Part shown: piece by piece, positions 1 through 3,712 of the stretch | Position numbering within the stretch: the first letter of the stretch is position 1 | Layout: every line of letters begins with the position of its first letter | Origin: Paraliomyxa sp041600735 | Lineage (GTDB): Bacteria; Myxococcota_A; Polyangia; Nannocystales; Nannocystaceae | Direction of reading: 5' to 3' | NCBI GenBank assembly: GCA_041600735.1 | Contig: JBFIJN010000567.1 | Location: 1 to 5,341 of the forward strand | Length of the DNA: 5,341 bases | Made by a program: the position numbers and the translations under genes | The notes under the pieces: generated by a model | Told to the model about the DNA's origin: nothing | What the model saw: only the letters and a program-made list of their open reading frames with translations | The model's database searches: none

Positions 1-1029
1 GCGGTAGAGCAGCCGCGCCCCCACGTTCGCATCCCACTCGTCCCCCGGCCGGCCCGAGGGCGCGACCTCGACGAGGTCGAAGCCGATCACCGTGCGACCG
101 CTCCGCAGCAAGGTGAGCAGCAAGACGTTCGCCTCCGCGAACGACAGCCCCCCGGGAACCGGAGTCCCGGTGCTCGGGCACAGCGCAGGATCGAGCCCAT
201 CGATATCGAAGCTCACATACACCTGCGAGGGCAGCGGCTCCACGATCTCGCGGCACAGCGCCGCCCAAGACGTGCCATCGAGAGTGCGATCGCGCAGCAC
301 CGCATCGAGATGAGTCACCACGCGTGGCTCGTCGCGGCTGCGCGTCCACTCCTGCGCGCTGAGATCGCGGATCCCCACCTGCACGAGCCGCGCGACGCCC
401 TCGATGCGGTCGAGCACGTTGTCCATCACGCTGGCGTGCGAGCGCTCGAACCCCTCGTAGGCGCGGCGCAGATCGGCGTGCGCGTCGATGTGCAGGATCC
501 CCAGGCCAGGAAAGCGCGCGGCGTGGGCTGCGATCGAGCCGAGCGCCACTGCGTGATCGCCACCGACCACGCCCACGATCTTGCCGGCGTCGAGTCGCGC
601 GGTCACCTCGGCCTCGACCCATGCATCGAGCTGCGAGCAGCACGCGTTCACCTCGGCGAGCGCTGCGTGCAGCTCCGCGTCCTCGCCGAAGACTCCGCCC
701 ACTGCGATGATCGGCAGCGCGCATGCGCACGCCCGAGCATTGAGCGCGCGGATCTCCGCGTCTTCGTCGAGCATGTGGATCCCCCACGACCACGGGCGTC
801 CGAGGCCGTGCGCGGCGAGCATGGGATCGAACAGATCGAGCTGCGGGCTCGCCTCGCGGATCGCCGCGGGGCCGCGCGCGGTGCCGCGGCCGTAGCTCGT
901 CGTCGCCTCCCACGGGACCGGCAGCAGCACCACCTGGCTCTGCGCCGCCGAGAACGGCAGCCCGAACACGCTGCCTTCGGGGTCGCCCGCGCCGTCGGGA
1001 TCGAACATGCTGAGATCGGGCCGCTGCAT
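1..1029 (-). CDS. Ureohydrolase (arginase/agmatinase superfamily), 3' end cut by window edge
   Basis: This frame runs off the left edge and shows 343 codons from ATG 1029. The protein carries all the binuclear Mn site signatures of ureohydrolases: GGDH (residues 156-159, His159), DAHAD (182-186) and SFDIDGLDP (273-281), then TGTPVPGG (287-294) and a C-terminal Glu321. These enzymes hydrolyse guanidino compounds to urea plus an amine or amino acid. The N-terminus (FDP, FGLPF, PVPWEATTSYGRGTARGP) and the late GDEWDANVGARLLY segment recall the 'agmatinase family' branch familiar from Bacteroidetes rather than classical arginase. Agmatine, arginine, formiminoglutamate, guanidinobutyrate or guanidine all remain possible substrates. 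The length suggests only a short C-terminal tail is missing. An in-frame TAG at 1047-1045 limits the start to GTG 1035, ATG 1029 or ATG 1008; none has a clear Shine-Dalgarno. It lies downstream of the LOG gene on the same strand, so co-transcription is possible. The family call is secure, the substrate is not. Confidence 0.93.
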   Translation of the reverse strand, partial: MQRPDLSMFDPDGAGDPEGSVFGLPFSAAQSQVVLLPVPWEATTSYGRGTARGPAAIREASPQLDLFDPMLAAHGLGRPWSWGIHMLDEDAEIRALNARACACALPIIAVGGVFGEDAELHAALAEVNACCSQLDAWVEAEVTARLDAGKIVGVVGGDHAVALGSIAAHAARFPGLGILHIDAHADLRRAYEGFERSHASVMDNVLDRIEGVARLVQVGIRDLSAQEWTRSRDEPRVVTHLDAVLRDRTLDGTSWAALCREIVEPLPSQVYVSFDIDGLDPALCPSTGTPVPGGLSFAEANVLLLTLLRSGRTVIGFDLVEVAPSGRPGDEWDANVGARLLYR

Positions 1030-1102
1030 CGTCACGGGCGCATGCTAACAGCACGCGCGGGCGTGGGCCGCACGGCTTTGCTTCGCTTCGCGCCGCGCCG
1101 CG

Positions 1103-1693
1103 CTAGGTCTCCTCGAGGTCCAGCCACTGCGAGCGAGACTTGGGCACGTAGGCCCGCAGCGCCTCGAGCAATGCCGCTGGCTCCTCGCGGTCGACGATCA
1201 GCGCCCGATTGTCGGCGCGCAGCAATCCCTTGAGCACCCCCTGGTCGAGGAACGTCAGCAGCGCGTCGTAGTAGCCGCTCACGTTGAGCACCCCGATCGG
1301 CTTGCGGTGGATGCCCAGCTGCGCCCACGTGGTGACCTCGGCCAGCTCCTCGAGCGTGCCGAAGCCGCCGGGCAGCGCGATGAAGGCATCGGCCAGCTCG
1401 AACATCTCGGTCTTGCGCTCGTGCATCGAGCCCACCTCGATGAGCTCGGTGAGCCCGCGGTGGGGGATCTCCCGCGGGAACAGTCGCTTGGGGATCACCC
1501 CGGTGACGTGGCCGCCCGCCGCCATCACGGTGTTCGCCACGAGCCCCATGAGCCCCACCGAGCCCCCGCCATAGACCAGCCCCAGGCCCTCGGCCGCGAG
1601 CAGCTCACCCACAGCGCGCGCGGCCGCTTCGATCGCGGGGTCGTTGCCCAGCGAGGAGGCACAGTACACACAAACGCGCTTGATCTCGGCCAC
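1103..1693 (-). CDS. LOG-family protein (TIGR00730 type), probable nucleoside 5'-monophosphate phosphoribohydrolase
   Basis: This is a complete 196-residue protein, close to the usual size of bacterial LOG proteins. The family has a Rossmann-like fold and cleaves the N-glycosidic bond of cytokinin riboside monophosphates or AMP-like nucleotides, releasing base and ribose 5-phosphate. Many members were once misnamed lysine decarboxylases. Visible signatures are VCVYCASSLG (7-16), YGGGSVGLMG (41-50), the SMHERK segment (89-94) and the catalytic PGGFGTLEEL (108-117), with Glu115/Glu116 inside the PGGxGTxxE motif. The start is GTG 1693: an in-frame TAG at 1708-1706 lies five codons upstream with no other start between, so this choice is well constrained, though no strong ribosome binding site is seen. 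The gene is divergent from the lipoprotein gene at 1772 and is followed after about 70 bp by the ureohydrolase. The true substrate (cytokinin or other nucleotide) cannot be read from sequence. Confidence 0.95.
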   Translation of the reverse strand: MAEIKRVCVYCASSLGNDPAIEAAARAVGELLAAEGLGLVYGGGSVGLMGLVANTVMAAGGHVTGVIPKRLFPREIPHRGLTELIEVGSMHERKTEMFELADAFIALPGGFGTLEELAEVTTWAQLGIHRKPIGVLNVSGYYDALLTFLDQGVLKGLLRADNRALIVDREEPAALLEALRAYVPKSRSQWLDLEET

Positions 1694-1734
1694 GGTCCGC
1701 GCACGCTACCCGCCCCGCGAACGCCCGCCAAGTG

Positions 1735-1765
1735 CCTCGCTGCGGGTATATGATCGCGAGCGAGG
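1735..1765. promoter_or_regulatory. Perfect 7-bp inverted repeat in the divergent intergenic region
   Basis: CCTCGCT at 1735-1741 is the exact reverse complement of AGCGAGG at 1759-1765, separated by 17 bp that hold the only AT-rich patch of the intergenic region (TATATGAT). The right arm contains the GAGG that serves as ribosome binding site for the gene at 1772. It could be an operator for a dimeric regulator acting on one or both divergent genes, or an mRNA hairpin hiding the ribosome binding site if transcription starts further upstream. The arms are short and the DNA is GC-rich, so chance is possible. Confidence 0.35.
1749..1754 (+). promoter_or_regulatory. Candidate -10 element for the lipoprotein gene at 1772
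   Basis: TATGAT matches the sigma-70 -10 consensus at five of six positions and sits in the only AT-rich patch between the divergent genes. It would place the transcription start near 1761 and give a very short leader. No good -35 hexamer is found about 17 bp upstream. On the other strand the same patch reads CATATACC, a poorer -10 candidate for the LOG gene. Confidence 0.3.
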
Positions 1766-1771
1766 TCGCCC

Positions 1772-2746
1772 ATGGTGCTCGCTTGCGGTCCTGGCTCGCG
1801 TTGGATGCTCGCACGGTGGTGGGTGGCGAGCTCATGGGCGGCTGCGCTCGCGGGCGCGTCGGCATGTGGCACCCCCGAGGGGCGTGACCCAAGCCTCACC
1901 CTCGGCCCGGCCACCTCCGAGGGCGGCACCACGCGCGCGAGCACGTCGGACGCAGACGCGACCGCGAACGCGACCGAGCCCGGAGACACCACCGTCGCGC
2001 CACCGACCAGCGGTCCCACCACGGCCCCCTCCGACGAGTCGACCTCGACCGGCGATCCCGGCGGCGAGCCGTTCATGATGAGCGACCCGCTCGTCGACGG
2101 CACCATGGGCACCGCAGTGGGCGGTAGCTTCGGCCCCGGCGGCTGGACCACCACCGATCGCACCGATCGTCTCTACTGGGCGCTGCCGCGGCTCGCGGAG
2201 GGCTCGGTGGAATTCACCGTCGCCGATCTCACCGTCGAGCGCATGCCGCTCAACGACCACGAGATCTTCGCGATGTACGACGGCGGCTGGGGCATCGAGC
2301 ACCCCATCGCCTACAATCCCTGGTTTCGTACCAACAATTACAAGTCGATGATCCGCATCTACGGACAAGCGGAGCTCGATCGCATCGGTCAGATCAAGCT
2401 GATGTGGGGCCTGTGCCCGCAGGGCGACCCGGGCTACATCGAGGACGCGTGCGCGTGCAGCTCGTTCTTCGAGGAGCCGTTCGGGGGCGACCCCACGTGG
2501 GATGGCTCGCCGCAGCGCATGCGGGTGGAGTGGGACGCCAGCGGCAGCCGGCTGCTGCGCAACGACGCGCTCGTGCTCGAGATCGACTCCTCGGCCAGCG
2601 GCCTCGGCTTCGGCCCGCAGGCGCTCTACGCCTCGCTCGGCAACCCGCGACCGCTCGACGTCGACACCGCCGGCATGCCGGTCGGCATCACCTTCTCCGA
2701 CGTGGTGATCGAGGGGATCACCGGCGCCGAGGCCAGCTGCGGCTGA
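1772..2746 (+). CDS. Predicted lipoprotein with Thr/Ser-rich linker and possible concanavalin-A-like domain
   Basis: This 324-residue protein begins with a probable lipoprotein signal peptide: an Arg-containing n-region, a hydrophobic stretch of about residues 17-28, then ALAGASAC with the candidate lipidated Cys32. The -3 position is Ala, so the lipobox is weak. Residues 33-100 are a low-complexity linker rich in Thr, Ser, Gly, Asp and Pro, ending in TSTGDPGG. Residues from about 105 to 318 look globular and beta-rich, with aromatic patches (NDHEIFAMYDGGWG, 161-174), an RVEWDASGSRLL segment (251-262) and a final VGITFSDVVIEGI strand. This pattern is reminiscent of laminin-G/concanavalin-A-like carbohydrate-binding or lyase folds, but I recognise no named family. 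Cysteines C215, C227, C229 and C323 could form disulfides outside the cytoplasm. ATG 1772 has GAGG about six bases upstream. ATG 1805 (Met12) would give a tidier signal peptide but lacks a ribosome binding site. The gene is divergent from LOG and 142 bp before the CDGSH gene. Confidence 0.85.
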   Translation: MVLACGPGSRWMLARWWVASSWAAALAGASACGTPEGRDPSLTLGPATSEGGTTRASTSDADATANATEPGDTTVAPPTSGPTTAPSDESTSTGDPGGEPFMMSDPLVDGTMGTAVGGSFGPGGWTTTDRTDRLYWALPRLAEGSVEFTVADLTVERMPLNDHEIFAMYDGGWGIEHPIAYNPWFRTNNYKSMIRIYGQAELDRIGQIKLMWGLCPQGDPGYIEDACACSSFFEEPFGGDPTWDGSPQRMRVEWDASGSRLLRNDALVLEIDSSASGLGFGPQALYASLGNPRPLDVDTAGMPVGITFSDVVIEGITGAEASCG

Positions 2747-2752
2747 GGCCGA

Positions 2753-2774
2753 GCACGGCTGCGGCGCCCCGTGC
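2753..2774 (+). terminator. Candidate hairpin just after the lipoprotein stop codon
   Basis: GCACGG (2753-2758) pairs perfectly with CCGTGC (2769-2774) around a 10-nt loop, starting seven bases after the TGA. There is no T-run after it, so it is not a classical intrinsic terminator, but its position fits transcript-end stabilisation. A second small hairpin, GTCCC 2800-2804 with GGGAC 2810-2814, follows in the same 142-bp gap. Confidence 0.25.
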
Positions 2775-2888
2775 CCCGACGCGCAGGCCCTTCACGATCG
2801 TCCCGACGCGGGACCCGTACGACGTAGTGCCGTTCATCGCGCGCGTCCGACTCGATCCCCAGCGCGAAAACAGCGTAGAAATGAGGGC

Positions 2889-3530
2889 ATGACGAGCGAT
2901 GTCGACGAGGTCCGTGGCAAGAAGGTCCTGCTCCAATTCGAGGGGCGGCTGTGCATCCACTCGCGCAACTGCGTGACCTCGCGCCCCGATGTATTCGTGC
3001 CCAACGTGTCCGGTGAGTGGATCCACCCCGACAACGCCACCCCCGAGGAGATCGCGGCGCTCGCCCTCACCTGTCCATCGGGTGCGATCCGCTACGAGCG
3101 GCTCGACGGCGGACCGCAAGAGGAGCCGCCGCGCTGCAACGTGGCGCGCGTGCGAGAGAACGGCCCGGTAGCCATCCACGCCAAGATGGAGATCGAGGGC
3201 CACGGCCCGGCCCTGCGCGCCACGCTGTGTCGCTGCGGCGCGAGCAAGAACAAGCCGTTCTGCGACGGGAGCCACGCGGCCGCGGGCTTCACCGCCACCG
3301 GAGAGCCGACGACCGCCGAGTCGCAGCCGCTCACCGATCGCGGCGGCACACTGAAGGTTCGCCCGCTCCCCAACGGACCGCTGCTCGTGGAAGGCAACCT
3401 CGAGATCTGCAGCGGCACGGGGCGCACGATCAACCGCACCACCAAGACCGCGCTGTGTCGCTGCGGAGCCTCGGCCAACAAGCCGTACTGCGACGGGACC
3501 CACGCGAAGATCGGCTTTCGCAGCACCTAG
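2889..3530 (+). CDS. Iron-sulfur protein: divergent 4Fe-4S mono-cluster domain plus two CDGSH domains
   Basis: This is a complete 213-residue, probably cytosolic protein with no signal peptide. Residues 11-70 resemble the divergent 4Fe-4S mono-cluster (YjdI/Fer4_19-like) domain, with C22 and C28 in LCIHSRNC and C62 in TCPSGAIRYE. Two CDGSH modules follow, each with the 3Cys-1His ligand set that binds a 2Fe-2S cluster: C114, C116, C125, H129 (CRCGASKNKPFCDGSH) and C190, C192, C201, H205 (CRCGASANKPYCDGTH). Each module is preceded by an NGP-starting beta segment (92-94 and 162-164), so the C-terminal two thirds is an internal duplication. Such proteins are implicated in electron transfer or Fe-S/redox homeostasis, but the partner here is unknown. 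C83, in the interdomain segment, is an additional cysteine that might act as a fourth ligand for the N-terminal cluster. ATG 2889 is the only reasonable start. GAGGG sits just one base before it, too close for a normal ribosome binding site. The gene stands between two lipoprotein genes and may be a single unit. Confidence 0.95.
   Translation: MTSDVDEVRGKKVLLQFEGRLCIHSRNCVTSRPDVFVPNVSGEWIHPDNATPEEIAALALTCPSGAIRYERLDGGPQEEPPRCNVARVRENGPVAIHAKMEIEGHGPALRATLCRCGASKNKPFCDGSHAAAGFTATGEPTTAESQPLTDRGGTLKVRPLPNGPLLVEGNLEICSGTGRTINRTTKTALCRCGASANKPYCDGTHAKIGFRST
3182..3521 (+). repeat. Tandem internal duplication encoding the two CDGSH modules
   Basis: The segment spanning about residues 92-134 of the Fe-S protein is repeated at 162-210. 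The shared order is an NGP turn, a beta strand pair, an (A/T)LCRCGAS motif, an NKP(F/Y)CDG(S/T)H motif and a closing GF. The second copy is about five residues longer before the first cysteine (around SGTGRTINR). DNA is closely similar only around the cluster motifs (about 3224-3280 against 3452-3508), suggesting an old duplication kept by metal-binding constraints. Confidence 0.8.
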
Positions 3531-3712
3531 AGCCGGGCGCGAGCCGGGGCGGGGGCGAGAGCGACCAAGGCTCCGGCCCGCACCTCCCGGCGCAGGTCGA
3601 CCGCTCGCGTAGATTGCGCGAACTGGCTCCGGCCACGGTGCAGTGACCCGCCCGCCACGGTTGGTCGATCGCCCCGCTTGCCCGCGGGGTTGAGGATACG
3701 ATCGAGAGACCG
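3531..3712 (+). other. Intergenic spacer before the Cys-repeat lipoprotein gene, with a GC hairpin
   Basis: This 182-bp gap carries no convincing gene or tRNA. Its clearest structure is a perfect 6-bp stem, CCCCGC 3672-3677 with GCGGGG 3684-3689, around a 6-nt loop, lying 23 bp before the next start codon. It could be a terminator for the CDGSH gene without a T-run, or a 5' leader hairpin. A looser pairing, GAGCC 3541-3545 with GGCTC 3569-3573, lies nearer the CDGSH stop. A weak -10-like TACGAT occurs at 3697-3702 but has no matching -35. Confidence 0.3.

Noticed and set aside
1052..1065. Small hairpin (CACGC with GCGTG, 4-nt loop) between the LOG and ureohydrolase genes as a terminator
   Set aside because: It has only five base pairs in very GC-rich DNA and no T-run on the minus strand, so it is not distinguishable from chance.
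1080..1102. Short 5-bp-periodic stretch (GCTTC and GCGCC units) just after the LOG stop codon
   Set aside because: It has only two copies of each unit, and such short periodicity is common in GC-rich spacers. No function can be supported.
310..1233. A 307-codon plus-strand open frame across the ureohydrolase and the end of the LOG gene
   Set aside because: It is Arg/Ala/His-rich with no family motif, while the opposite strand encodes two proteins with full catalytic signatures.
1103..1693. Lysine decarboxylase activity, which with the neighbouring agmatinase-like gene would make a polyamine operon
   Set aside because: The PGGxGTxxE motif marks the LOG phosphoribohydrolase family. The lysine decarboxylase label on such proteins is a known historical misannotation, so the polyamine link has no support.
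2153..2170. Tandem 9-bp direct repeat (ACCGATCGC, ACCGATCGT) in the 1772 gene
   Set aside because: It encodes a simple TDRTDR duplication within a coding region, with only two copies. It is not evidence of a regulatory or mobile element.
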